The position numbers and the translations under genes were made by a program. Below, one piece after another: positions 5,679 through 12,311 of a stretch of 12,311 nt of DNA; the stretch's first letter is position 1, and each line of letters starts with the position of its first letter. The notes below the pieces were generated by a model. It saw nothing but the letters and a program-made list of their open reading frames with translations, did not search any database and had not been told where the DNA came from. Source of the stretch: CAZVWV01 sp964631745 (GTDB lineage: Bacteria; Bdellovibrionota_C; UBA2361; JBGSMV01); NCBI GenBank assembly GCA_964631745.1, contig CAZVWV010000120.1, positions 1 to 12,311 on the forward strand. The letters are read 5' to 3'.

Positions 5679-7427
5679 ATGGACCAGACCGCATCAAAGA
5701 AAAAGGTATTTGATAACCGCTACGAGATCATCTCGATCGTCGGGCGGGGTGCGGCCAGCGTTGTTTATCACGCCAGACACTTGAGCGGTAACTTGGGGGA
5801 CGTAGCGCTTAAGGTGCTCGTTACCCCCAAGGGGGACAAGACCAACGCGGAACTTCTTCGTAAGGAAGCCCTGGCGATGGTCTCGGCCCGTCACAAGTAC
5901 GTTATTAGGCTTGATGACTTTCACACCGTGGGGGATCTGGCATATCTCTCAATGGAGTACGCTCCGCTTTTTGATCTACGAAAATATGCCGCCACCTTCG
6001 GCGGCAAACTTGGCCCAATTCAGGGGCAGCTATTTCTAATTCAAAGCGCCGAGGCGCTAAACTTCACGCATCAAGCCGGTATCATTCATCGCGATCTTAA
6101 GCCCGATAATCTTTTGGTAATTTCAGACAAAGAGATTCGCCTGGGCGATTTTGGGGTAGCGGTGCTTCCGGGGGAAAAATCATCCATTGAAGATCTACAG
6201 AAAGGCGTTGGCACCATGAGCTATATGGCGCCGGAAGTTCTGGCTGGCAAGGGCTACGACCAACGCTCTGATATTTACGCGCTCGGGGTTTGTTTCTACG
6301 AGCTACTTTCGGGAGTACAACCGTTTGATAAAGTTCCTTTGGCAGAGCAACAAAAGGTCAGAGAGACGGGCGCATTCCCGGGCCTTGAGGTGCTCTGTCC
6401 GGAGCTCCCGAAACATCTAATCTCTGCAATTTCCAAAGCCATGCGCCCAGACCCGGAAGCGCGCTTTAAGACAGCCAGAGATTTAGTGCAGGCTATCATT
6501 CTTCCAAAAGATGAAGATGCAATCTCTCTTGATACGCCGTCTAAGGGCAGCGACAAGAGTGTTGCGAAGACGTCCGTGCCAGAAAGTAAGAATGTCGAAA
6601 CGCCCAAAGCCGCCGCGGCTCAGCCCAAGCCCAATCTCACGGCTGTGCCCGCCTCTGCATCAAGCCCTGCTTCGAAAGCAACACCGGCAACAAAGCCACG
6701 AGAGATAAAGGGCCTGCATCAGGTCCCCAAAAAGGATCCGGAGGAACAATCTCGCAAGGCCACCATGATGATGCCGCAAGCGAAAGTGCAAGCTATGGTG
6801 AAGGCCGCTGAGGAAGAACCTGAGCCAGCCGCTCCAGCTGCGCCAAGCGCACCGAGATCAACTTTGAAACCTGCGCGCACTGTTCCGACAGCACCAGCAG
6901 CAGCGGCGACTCCACCGTACCAGGCGCAAAAGCGCACCTTGGCAAGTCTTGCTACGATCGCCATAATCGCCGCCGTGGTTTGGGTGCTCGGCCCGATTGT
7001 CAAAAGTTTTGGGGAACGGGTGTTTGCAAGACCCGCACAAGTTGCCAGTAACGAAGGTTCGAGCGCCTCACCTCTACCGGAATATCAGGGCGAGGAGCTA
7101 AACTTTCCGGCCTTACCTTACGGCATGTTCGCCGGAAAGGTTTCAAATGTATTGCCGGGCGTAGAATCACCGTTGACCATCATCTCTTATCCCCAGGATA
7201 GCAAAGTGGTTGTACTGCTTGGAATTGAAGGCTGGCAACCGGCTTTTGCTGATGTACCCGATGCATCCGGAAGTGATGATTCCAGCCCTCTTAGAGTAAA
7301 GTCCAACGGATTTATTCTTGATTTCACTGGACAAATTGTGGAAGGCGAGTTAATGGGTTACTATAGAAATGTAGTAAGCGGTGAACAGGGCCAATGGAGC
7401 CTAAAACCTATCACAAAATCGAACTAG
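5679..7427 (+). CDS. Transmembrane Ser/Thr protein kinase (Hanks type) with extracytoplasmic domain
   Basis: This 582-residue kinase contains all main catalytic motifs: glycine loop GRGAAS (22-27), Lys45 in VALKV, Glu63 as the probable partner, HRDLKPDN (137-144; catalytic Asp139), DFG (157-159), APE (184-186), Asp198 and Arg262. A Pro/Ala/Lys-rich linker (about 281-418) holds SRKATMMMP, a basic segment with Thr362 that could be an autophosphorylation site. One membrane helix (about 421-441) leads to an extracytoplasmic C-terminal domain (about 468-582), rich in beta character, with no family I can name. The kinase domain should face the cytoplasm. Translation starts at ATG 5679, 8 bases after the FHA stop, with only a weak AGGTAG as ribosome binding site. 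The likely role is sensing an envelope signal and phosphorylating targets that include the FHA protein; substrates are unknown. Confidence 0.93.
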   Translation: MDQTASKKKVFDNRYEIISIVGRGAASVVYHARHLSGNLGDVALKVLVTPKGDKTNAELLRKEALAMVSARHKYVIRLDDFHTVGDLAYLSMEYAPLFDLRKYAATFGGKLGPIQGQLFLIQSAEALNFTHQAGIIHRDLKPDNLLVISDKEIRLGDFGVAVLPGEKSSIEDLQKGVGTMSYMAPEVLAGKGYDQRSDIYALGVCFYELLSGVQPFDKVPLAEQQKVRETGAFPGLEVLCPELPKHLISAISKAMRPDPEARFKTARDLVQAIILPKDEDAISLDTPSKGSDKSVAKTSVPESKNVETPKAAAAQPKPNLTAVPASASSPASKATPATKPREIKGLHQVPKKDPEEQSRKATMMMPQAKVQAMVKAAEEEPEPAAPAAPSAPRSTLKPARTVPTAPAAAATPPYQAQKRTLASLATIAIIAAVVWVLGPIVKSFGERVFARPAQVASNEGSSASPLPEYQGEELNFPALPYGMFAGKVSNVLPGVESPLTIISYPQDSKVVVLLGIEGWQPAFADVPDASGSDDSSPLRVKSNGFILDFTGQIVEGELMGYYRNVVSGEQGQWSLKPITKSN

Positions 7428-7439
7428 CGCCGCTACCAG

Positions 7440-7463
7440 TTAGTTTGTCACTTAGTTTTTCAC
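7440..7463. repeat. Two tandem 12-base units before the secreted-protein gene
   Basis: TTAGTTTGTCAC (7440-7451) is followed at once by TTAGTTTTTCAC (7452-7463), with 11 of 12 bases identical. The pair lies between the kinase stop codon and the ATG at 7469, and takes the place where a ribosome binding site would be expected. Confidence 0.6.
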
Positions 7464-7468
7464 TCACG

Positions 7469-8104
7469 ATGAAGAATAATGGAAATTTGGGATATTGTTC
7501 GGATTGGTTGAATCAATTAATCCGGTCTACCGTAATATTAATATTACTAATATTAGTTACCTTTTGTCCCCTAGCAGACTCCCGGGCCGAACCAACCCGC
7601 GCAATGGCTAGTGCTGCCCCCTCAAACCAGAAGTTCGCGCACTCTCCCACGAAAGCAACGGCCCTTCCCGACCCCGGTCAGCCCACGCTGCTTACCGTCA
7701 CCCTAAACGGCTCGCGCGATATGAAAGGCCGCATGCATCTCTTCTTGGTAAGCGATGGAATTTTGGTGGATGTCCCCGTAAAGCGGCTTTATTTAAACGA
7801 AAACGATTACGCTACGTTCGAGTACGACATAACAGCCCCATGGATCGAAATGGCGTATCAGTTTATATTTCAAGGCAGCGATGGCTCGGCTCAGGCTTCG
7901 CCTAGATACTCTGTTAAACGTGGCTGTATCCCTTCCATCGATCTCACCAAACTGGAGTCCGCAGTCGTGGCTGGTAAGGAATTGGGCGCGGTCGAAAAGA
8001 TGCAGAAGTTGGTCGAGAACGCTAAAGGCCTTGAGAAAGATCTCGGATTTTACAATCACATTATCTCAACCTTAGAGAAGATTAGCGCTGAGGTGCCTCA
8101 ATGA
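7469..8104 (+). CDS. Hypothetical exported protein
   Basis: The product is 211 residues from the ATG at 7469. A long charged and polar N-region is followed by a hydrophobic segment (about 18-35, STVILILLILVTF) and a likely signal-peptidase site near ADSRAEP, so it is probably periplasmic or outer-envelope. The mature part has a beta-rich region (about 65-140, beginning PTLLTVTLNGSRD), one Cys in RGCIPS, then a helical C-terminal region with Lys/Leu/Glu heptad-like content. No known domain is recognised. The start is uncertain: no ribosome binding site precedes 7469, and an in-frame ATG at 7394 would overlap the kinase end. It overlaps the next gene by 4 bases (ATGA), which indicates translational coupling. 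A role with the kinase sensor domain is inferred from position. Confidence 0.75.
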   Translation: MKNNGNLGYCSDWLNQLIRSTVILILLILVTFCPLADSRAEPTRAMASAAPSNQKFAHSPTKATALPDPGQPTLLTVTLNGSRDMKGRMHLFLVSDGILVDVPVKRLYLNENDYATFEYDITAPWIEMAYQFIFQGSDGSAQASPRYSVKRGCIPSIDLTKLESAVVAGKELGAVEKMQKLVENAKGLEKDLGFYNHIISTLEKISAEVPQ

Positions 8105-8772
8105 GATTCCTATTCCGTCTTTATCCGAGCTTTTTTTCGATTTTCTTATTTATGGCAAGCGCCTCAGCAGCGGACCGGCTGGTGCAGGTCCCGATCCATG
8201 CCACTTTTGAGCCCAAGGTCACTTTGGGGCTGGTAATGCGAGAGACTGGCACAACTCAGAAACTGGAAACCGAGTCGACCCGCGACCGCTTTGGGAACAT
8301 CCTGGTCTCCTTTAAGGTAGCCGACACAGATATCGACACGGAGGGCAACACGGATACATTTGTTACGGCTATCGCCATATCGGAAGAGGACGAAATCGCC
8401 TTTGGCGAGATGCGGCCATTGATCTCCGGCATGTTAAAGCCTGCACACCTAACCATGCCGGATTGCCCCACCCAAAGCGCGCTTTCACCCACCATCCAGG
8501 GGCAATTTGCGCAGTTGCAGTCGTTGGTGGCTGTGCGAAAAGAGATGCGCGATAAGTTCCAGGCCCAGTTGCGAACCGCCTTAAGCGGCGAACTTTTAAC
8601 CAAACTTCAAAAACTTGAGGACGGCTTTGGATTTAGATACGAGTACTCGCTCTCGCCCGATTTGCCGCCGTTTGAGTTGTTGCAACGCTTAACGCGCTTG
8701 AACATGAGCATCAAGAACGTTAAAGAGAATAAAGTGCGCTCGGTAACAAACTCGTCGTCCGAAGCCCAGTAA
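8101..8772 (+). CDS. Hypothetical exported protein, coupled to the preceding gene
   Basis: The 223-residue protein starts with a clear signal peptide (MRFLFRLYPSFFSIFLF, then ASASA before ADR), so the mature protein is outside the cytoplasm. GAGGTG (8090-8095) lies 5 bases before the ATG, and the ATGA overlap couples it to the gene before. The mature part repeats the neighbour's plan: a beta-rich N-terminal half (about 25-120), a single Cys followed by Pro (MPDCPTQ, near residue 121), then a long helical region (about 130-175). Sequence identity is too low to claim homology by eye, but the shared layout suggests the two act together or share ancestry. No known family is recognised. It ends 4 bases before the pseudouridine synthase gene. 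Confidence 0.78.
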   Translation: MRFLFRLYPSFFSIFLFMASASAADRLVQVPIHATFEPKVTLGLVMRETGTTQKLETESTRDRFGNILVSFKVADTDIDTEGNTDTFVTAIAISEEDEIAFGEMRPLISGMLKPAHLTMPDCPTQSALSPTIQGQFAQLQSLVAVRKEMRDKFQAQLRTALSGELLTKLQKLEDGFGFRYEYSLSPDLPPFELLQRLTRLNMSIKNVKENKVRSVTNSSSEAQ

Positions 8773-8776
8773 ACGA

Positions 8777-9736
8777 ATGCCTAAAGAGCGCTCAGTAGAT
8801 CTAACTCGCATTCATGCCGCATTTAGTAGCCGTTATCATGAGATTATATTTTGGGAGGCGCGTGAGTGCCCCAAGTTTTTAAGTCATGCTCTGACGCTTA
8901 ACCTTCCGCACCTTCCAAATAATGATTGGGAAGATCGCTTCGCTTGGGGTGGTGTGTTTGTTAACGGCAAGGATACTCGCGAGGACCTGCCGCTTGTAGC
9001 GCCCTGCAGGATTGAATATTACGAGCCGCTCTATGATTTCAAAAATCCTGGGAGCTTCTTTCCGGCGTTTTCGAAAGACTGGATAATTTTTGAAGATCAA
9101 GACCTGGTCGTGTGCTATAAGCCCAATCGATTACCGACCATTCCTGCGCGAGAACAGACGCGCTTTAATTTGCGCTGCTACTTAGAGAGCTATTACAAGA
9201 CTCCCGTTCACATGCCCTCCAGAATAGATATGTCTACGCAAGGGCTTGTGATAGCGAGTAAGGCCGAACGCATGCACAACAAGTTACAAAATCTCTTTGT
9301 GCATCATACTATTCAGAAAGAGTATCTCTTTCTTGGGTCGGGTGCGGTCAACTGGAGCGAGATCATTTGTAACGGCCAGATCGGAAAAGACCCGCGACAC
9401 CCTGTGCTCCGAAAAGTTGTGGATCAGGCCGGGAAACCAGCCGTAACTAAATTTACTGTTCTCCATACATCTCTCCATGGCGCGCAATCCGATCAAGCCC
9501 AGCCCACGACCCTCGTCCTGGCACAGCCTCTTACTGGGCGTACTCATCAAATTAGAGTGCATACCGCTTATCTTGACCTCCCTATCGTAGGGGATAATTT
9601 CTACGGCGGGTACGTCGCAGAATCTCTGCATCTCTTAAGTTACCGCCTGGCCTTTACTCACCCTTTTACCCAAGAGCGGCTCAATATAAGGGTGCCCCAT
9701 AAGCTTTTGCCGACTTGGGCTGAGAGCCTTCAGTAG
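8777..9736 (+). CDS. RluA-family pseudouridine synthase
   Basis: This 319-residue enzyme should isomerise uridine to pseudouridine in ribosomal or transfer RNA; the target position cannot be read from sequence. The N-terminal part (about 30-85) resembles an S4-type RNA-binding domain, with AWGGVFVNGK matching its usual strand. The catalytic domain holds YKPNRLPTIPA (114-124), the active-site motif RIDMSTQGL (149-157) with catalytic Asp151, and GRTHQIRVH (254-262), the RluA-family hallmark. Departures from consensus include Ser for His before RID, Gln for the Ser of TSG, and NRL in place of AGL. It follows the exported-protein gene by 4 bases and has no good ribosome binding site of its own, so it is probably translated from the same message. 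Confidence 0.9.
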   Translation: MPKERSVDLTRIHAAFSSRYHEIIFWEARECPKFLSHALTLNLPHLPNNDWEDRFAWGGVFVNGKDTREDLPLVAPCRIEYYEPLYDFKNPGSFFPAFSKDWIIFEDQDLVVCYKPNRLPTIPAREQTRFNLRCYLESYYKTPVHMPSRIDMSTQGLVIASKAERMHNKLQNLFVHHTIQKEYLFLGSGAVNWSEIICNGQIGKDPRHPVLRKVVDQAGKPAVTKFTVLHTSLHGAQSDQAQPTTLVLAQPLTGRTHQIRVHTAYLDLPIVGDNFYGGYVAESLHLLSYRLAFTHPFTQERLNIRVPHKLLPTWAESLQ

Positions 9737-9786
9737 CTTGAACACAAGCCCTTATGAATGCTAGAACTACCCCTAACAATACCTTT

Positions 9787-9790
9787 GGAG
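9787..9790 (+). promoter_or_regulatory. Ribosome binding site deciding the lpd start
   Basis: GGAG lies 8 bases before the ATG at 9799. The earlier in-frame ATG at 9754 has no such site; a small hairpin GCTTG/CAAGC (9736-9749) lies just before it instead. Confidence 0.7.
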
Positions 9791-9798
9791 AACGTGCA

Positions 9799-11196
9799 AT
9801 GAGTACTCAGAATCGTGACTTAATCGTGCTTGGCTCCGGCCCCGGCGGATACGTGGCGGCTATTCGGGCTGCCCAACTTGGGCGAAACGTTACCATTATC
9901 GAGAAGGAATCTTTAGGCGGCGTCTGTCTCAATTGGGGCTGCATCCCTAGCAAAGCCCTCTTAAGAAGCGCCCAGCTTTATCACGACATGAAACGCTCTA
10001 AGGAATTTGGCATCGAAGCCGGGCCGTTAAAGATTGATTTTCCGCGTGTGATCGATCGCTCAAGAGACGTTGCCGGAAAACTCTCTAACGGTGTGAGCTA
10101 TCTGATGCGCAAAAATAAGATTGAGGTCTTAATGGGCGAAGCTAGCCTCGAAGCAGGCAATAAGCTCACGCTAAAGGAACAGGGCGGCAAGAGCACACAA
10201 TATACTTTTAAAGATATTATTATCGCTACGGGAGCAAGGGCTCGCTCAATTCCAGGGGTCGAGATTGACGGCGAGGTGATTCACACATATCGCACCATGC
10301 TGGAGTACAAACGTCTTCCGCAAAAAACTTTAGTGATCGGAGCGGGAGCGATCGGCATGGAGTTTGCGTATTTTTTAAACAGCTTAGGGAGTCAGGTTAC
10401 GGTGGCTGAGATGCTGCCGCAGATCTTGCCGCTTGAAGACACCGAGGTGGCTGGTGCATTGCAAAAAGTGCTTGAAAAAAATGGCATGCTAATTAGGACC
10501 GGCGTGACTGTGCAAGATATCAAACGCTCCGGCAAGACCGTTTCGGCCACTATTAAAACTAAAGACGGCGAGGAGCGTTGGAGCGGAGATCTCTGCCTTA
10601 TCGCAATCGGCGTCTTGCCTAACACTGAAAATATCGGGCTAGAAAAGGTGGGCATAAAGACCGAGAAGAATTTTATCAAAGTCGATCAGTTTCTGCGCAC
10701 TAATGTGCCGCACCACTACGCCATCGGAGACTGCGTGGGCGGCCCCATGCTGGCGCATAAGGCTAGCCATGAGGGCTTAGTGGCGGCAGAAGCCGCCGCC
10801 GGGAAGACCCTGCACCCCATGCGTTACGATAACATCCCGTCTTGCACCTACTGCCAGCCGCAGGTCGCCTCCGTAGGTATCACCGAACAAGCTGCCAAAG
10901 CCAAAGGGCTTAAGTATAAAATTGGGAAGATCCCCTTCTCGGCCATCGGGAAGGCCATCGCCATCGGTGAGCCTGACGGCATGATTAAAGTCATCATCGA
11001 TGCCGAAGTCGGAGAAGTGTTGGGGGTCCATATTCTGCACTCGGAAGCCACCGAGCTTATCGCCGAGGCCGCCGTGATTCGTTCGCACGAAGGTATCGCA
11101 AGTAGCGTGCTAGATACGATTCATCCCCACCCTACCCTCTCGGAGTCGGTGGGCGAAGCCATGGCGCTGGCGCTTGGTCGGCCTATAAATTTTTAG
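9799..11196 (+). CDS. lpd: Dihydrolipoyl dehydrogenase (E3)
   Basis: This flavoenzyme reoxidises dihydrolipoyl groups on 2-oxoacid dehydrogenase complexes and the glycine cleavage system, passing electrons to NAD+. The 465-residue protein has the FAD-binding GSGPGG (12-17), the redox disulfide in GGVCLNWGCIPSK (Cys43, Cys48), an NAD-binding GAGAIG motif in mid-protein, the second FAD motif ending YAIGDCVGG, and the dimer-interface active site HPHPTLSE (442-449) with His444 and Glu449. These positions closely match the well-studied family members. The ATG at 9799 is preferred over 9754 because of its GGAG and because homologues begin close to this point. It is followed after 48 bases by lipB, which makes the lipoyl group this enzyme works on. 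Confidence 0.96.
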   Translation: MSTQNRDLIVLGSGPGGYVAAIRAAQLGRNVTIIEKESLGGVCLNWGCIPSKALLRSAQLYHDMKRSKEFGIEAGPLKIDFPRVIDRSRDVAGKLSNGVSYLMRKNKIEVLMGEASLEAGNKLTLKEQGGKSTQYTFKDIIIATGARARSIPGVEIDGEVIHTYRTMLEYKRLPQKTLVIGAGAIGMEFAYFLNSLGSQVTVAEMLPQILPLEDTEVAGALQKVLEKNGMLIRTGVTVQDIKRSGKTVSATIKTKDGEERWSGDLCLIAIGVLPNTENIGLEKVGIKTEKNFIKVDQFLRTNVPHHYAIGDCVGGPMLAHKASHEGLVAAEAAAGKTLHPMRYDNIPSCTYCQPQVASVGITEQAAKAKGLKYKIGKIPFSAIGKAIAIGEPDGMIKVIIDAEVGEVLGVHILHSEATELIAEAAVIRSHEGIASSVLDTIHPHPTLSESVGEAMALALGRPINF

Positions 11197-11239
11197 GGCA
11201 TTCTTTTAGGACGTTCTTTTAGGACATTCTTTTAGGACA
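11188..11239. repeat. Four tandem 13-base units at the lpd-lipB junction
   Basis: Units at 11188-11200, 11201-11213, 11214-11226 and 11227-11239 follow the pattern TTCTTTTAGGACA. The first unit (AATTTTTAGGGCA) contains the lpd stop codon, and the other three are nearly identical. The last AGGA (11234-11237) lies 7 bases before the lipB GTG and probably serves as its ribosome binding site. The repeat therefore seems to have grown from the end of lpd and multiplied a Shine-Dalgarno-like word. Confidence 0.85.
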
Positions 11240-11244
11240 TTGAC

Positions 11245-11937
11245 GTGACAGGTTTGTCGCCCCAGGTACCAGTAGTAAAGCAAGACGGGCGAGAGATCGA
11301 AGTTGTCGAGCTAGGTCTGTGCCCGTACAAAGATGCCTGGGAGCTTCAGAAGCTTTTGCACCAGGAGCTTATCTCCGGGCGCGGCTCGGAGCGCATCATC
11401 ACCTGCGAACATCCCCCGGTTATCACCTGCGGCAAGAGCACCAAGACCGGTAATTTGCTAATCGATGAGAGCGCGCTCAGTGCCAAAGGCTTTGAGCTGT
11501 TTAGAATAGAGCGCGGCGGTGACATCACCTGCCACGAGCCCGGGCAGTTAGTAGTTTACCCGATTCTAGATCTAAACCGCAGAAAGCGGGACGTCTCCTG
11601 GTACATGCGCCTGCTTGAAAAAATCATCATAGAAACTCTGGCCGATTTTTCGGTCGAGGCAAATCAGATTTCAGGCAAGACCGGGGTGTGGATTGACGCG
11701 CACACAAAGATAGCCTCAATAGGAGTGCGGCTCTCACGCTGGTGCAGCATGCACGGCTTAGCGCTGAATGTTTGTAACGATCTGACCGGATTTTCCCTAA
11801 TAAATCCTTGCGGATTTACGGATATTAAGATGACCAGTCTGTCAAAAGAGTTAGGACGCACGGGGGAGTCCGTCGAAGTTGAGGATGTGCGCCGGAAGTT
11901 GCTGGCGCATATGCAGGGACTTCTCGGTGGGGCTTAG
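11245..11937 (+). CDS. lipB: Octanoyltransferase LipB
   Basis: LipB moves the octanoyl chain from acyl carrier protein to lipoyl domains of target enzymes, the first step of lipoate biosynthesis. The 230-residue protein has RGGDITCHEPGQ (90-101), the invariant Lys155 in HTKIASIGV, the HGLALN segment (170-175) and INPCG (186-190) with catalytic Cys189, which forms the acyl-thioester intermediate. TSLSKEL near the end is also typical. The start is GTG at 11245, with AGGA 7 bases before it inside a tandem repeat. Its location after lpd fits a shared lipoate theme; lipA is not visible in this window. The stop codon TAG begins TAGCTGC, the bases that also begin repeat copies A and D. Confidence 0.96.
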   Translation: MTGLSPQVPVVKQDGREIEVVELGLCPYKDAWELQKLLHQELISGRGSERIITCEHPPVITCGKSTKTGNLLIDESALSAKGFELFRIERGGDITCHEPGQLVVYPILDLNRRKRDVSWYMRLLEKIIIETLADFSVEANQISGKTGVWIDAHTKIASIGVRLSRWCSMHGLALNVCNDLTGFSLINPCGFTDIKMTSLSKELGRTGESVEVEDVRRKLLAHMQGLLGGA

Positions 11938-12099
11938 CTGCAGAGCGGGCGTAGCCACCCACCCCCGGTTCGCCATGGTGCTGCCTATCGGCCTAAGATT
12001 TCCTGCCATCCCGTGGCATCGGCAGGCGAGTCGCCTGCGCTACGTAGTAATATTCGTGCTCTGCGCCCCGCATACGCCTTGCCACGGGATTTCTGAGCA
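11938..12099 (-). repeat. Structured intergenic repeat, copy C (reverse orientation)
   Basis: Read on the minus strand, this copy follows the order seen in copy D: a TGCTCAGAAATCCC end (12099 inward), GGCGCAGAGCACG, the palindromic core, a TGCCA/TGGCA hairpin and the 18-base word TCTTAGGCCGATAGGCAG (11981-11998 on the + strand). It then enters the GTGGCTACGCCC part of the second module and breaks off next to the lipB stop codon. It is more diverged than copies B and D outside the core elements. Confidence 0.8.
12022..12038. repeat. Variable-stem hairpin core of copy C
   Basis: Perfect palindrome with arms GCAGGCGA and TCGCCTGC around G, followed by GCTAC. Compared with copy A, stem positions 3 and 5 are A-T and G-C instead of G-C and A-T, both as compensated pair changes. 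Confidence 0.85.
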
Positions 12100-12183
12100 A
12101 ATGCCCCAGAGACTCCCCAATCGCCGACCCAACAAGCGCAGTTTATAAAAATTTAATAAACTATAGTAACTTTGCTATAAATG
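12100..12183. other. AT-rich spacer between repeat copies C and D
   Basis: No gene is seen. The stretch 12141-12182 is strongly AT-rich, with a GTTTAT/ATAAAC inverted pair (12141-12161) and a TATAAA just before copy D. A weak promoter reading into copy D is possible, but no convincing -35 box is visible. Confidence 0.35.
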
Positions 12184-12311
12184 TAGCTGCTCAAAAACCT
12201 CGGGTAAATTACAAACGCGGCGCAGAGCACGGATATTATGGAGCGCCGACGATTCGGACGATTCGTCGGCCGGTGCCACGAAGAGGCACAAATTCTTAGG
12301 CCGATAGGCAG
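12184..12311 (+). repeat. Structured intergenic repeat, copy D (cut by the window end)
   Basis: It begins TAGCTGCTCAAAAA like copy A, then follows copy B almost base for base through GGGTAAATTACAAACGCGG, the hairpin, a GTGCC/GGCAC stem and the word TCTTAGGCCGATAGGCAG (12294-12311), where the window stops. Its core hairpin has arms GCCGACGA (12245-12252) and TCGTCGGC (12263-12270). The loop is enlarged by a 9-base tandem duplication, GACGATTCG at 12248-12256 and 12257-12265. Confidence 0.85.

Noticed and set aside
11879..12148. 89-codon frame over the lipB end and repeat C
   Set aside because: Half of it is lipB in another frame and half is repeat DNA; Cys/Arg/Pro-rich content fits noise.

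Overview
The window holds a Gram-negative-type bacterial gene neighbourhood of roughly even base composition. It carries a complex I subunit (NuoA), a eukaryotic-like Ser/Thr kinase with an FHA partner, two proteins with signal peptides, an RluA-type pseudouridine synthase, and the lipoate-linked pair dihydrolipoyl dehydrogenase (lpd) and octanoyltransferase (lipB). The tRNA-Arg gene does not encode its CCA end. No gene fixes the taxon. The FHA/kinase equipment, the many uncharacterised proteins and the gene order would suit an uncultivated deltaproteobacterial-type lineage, but that is inference.

Layout. Positions 1-680 are mostly non-coding, with an imperfect 33-bp inverted repeat (106-279) and one doubtful small ORF (256-543). 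Positions 681-3122 (+) carry two adjacent, diverged paralogues of unknown function, separated by a CTAG/ATAG tetranucleotide tract. Positions 3273-4715 (-) run as tRNA-Arg(UCU), nuoA, then a membrane protein overlapping the nuoA end. Its soluble domain looks like an endonuclease/exonuclease/phosphatase (EEP) fold that has lost every catalytic motif. Positions 5287-11937 (+) form a long co-directional run: FHA protein, transmembrane Ser/Thr kinase, two secreted proteins, RluA-like synthase, lpd and lipB. The first four look like one signalling unit: cytoplasmic FHA reader, kinase with an extracytoplasmic sensor domain, and two translationally coupled exported proteins.

The most unusual content is between the genes. 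A mosaic family of structured repeats occurs four times (3120-3253, 4772-4996, 11938-12099 in reverse, 12184 to the window end). The copies have TGCTCAAAAA-type inverted ends, a conserved 18-base word (TCTTAGGCCGATAGGCAG in three copies), and a short hairpin whose stem changes between copies with compensating base changes. In one copy a 28-bp stem has four non-Watson-Crick pairs, and all four are G-U when read as + strand RNA. This argues for selection on an RNA structure. One copy appears to supply the stop codon of the gene before it. Several other spacers hold short tandem duplications (4-bp, 9-bp, 12-bp and 13-bp units), so the non-coding DNA looks prone to slippage.
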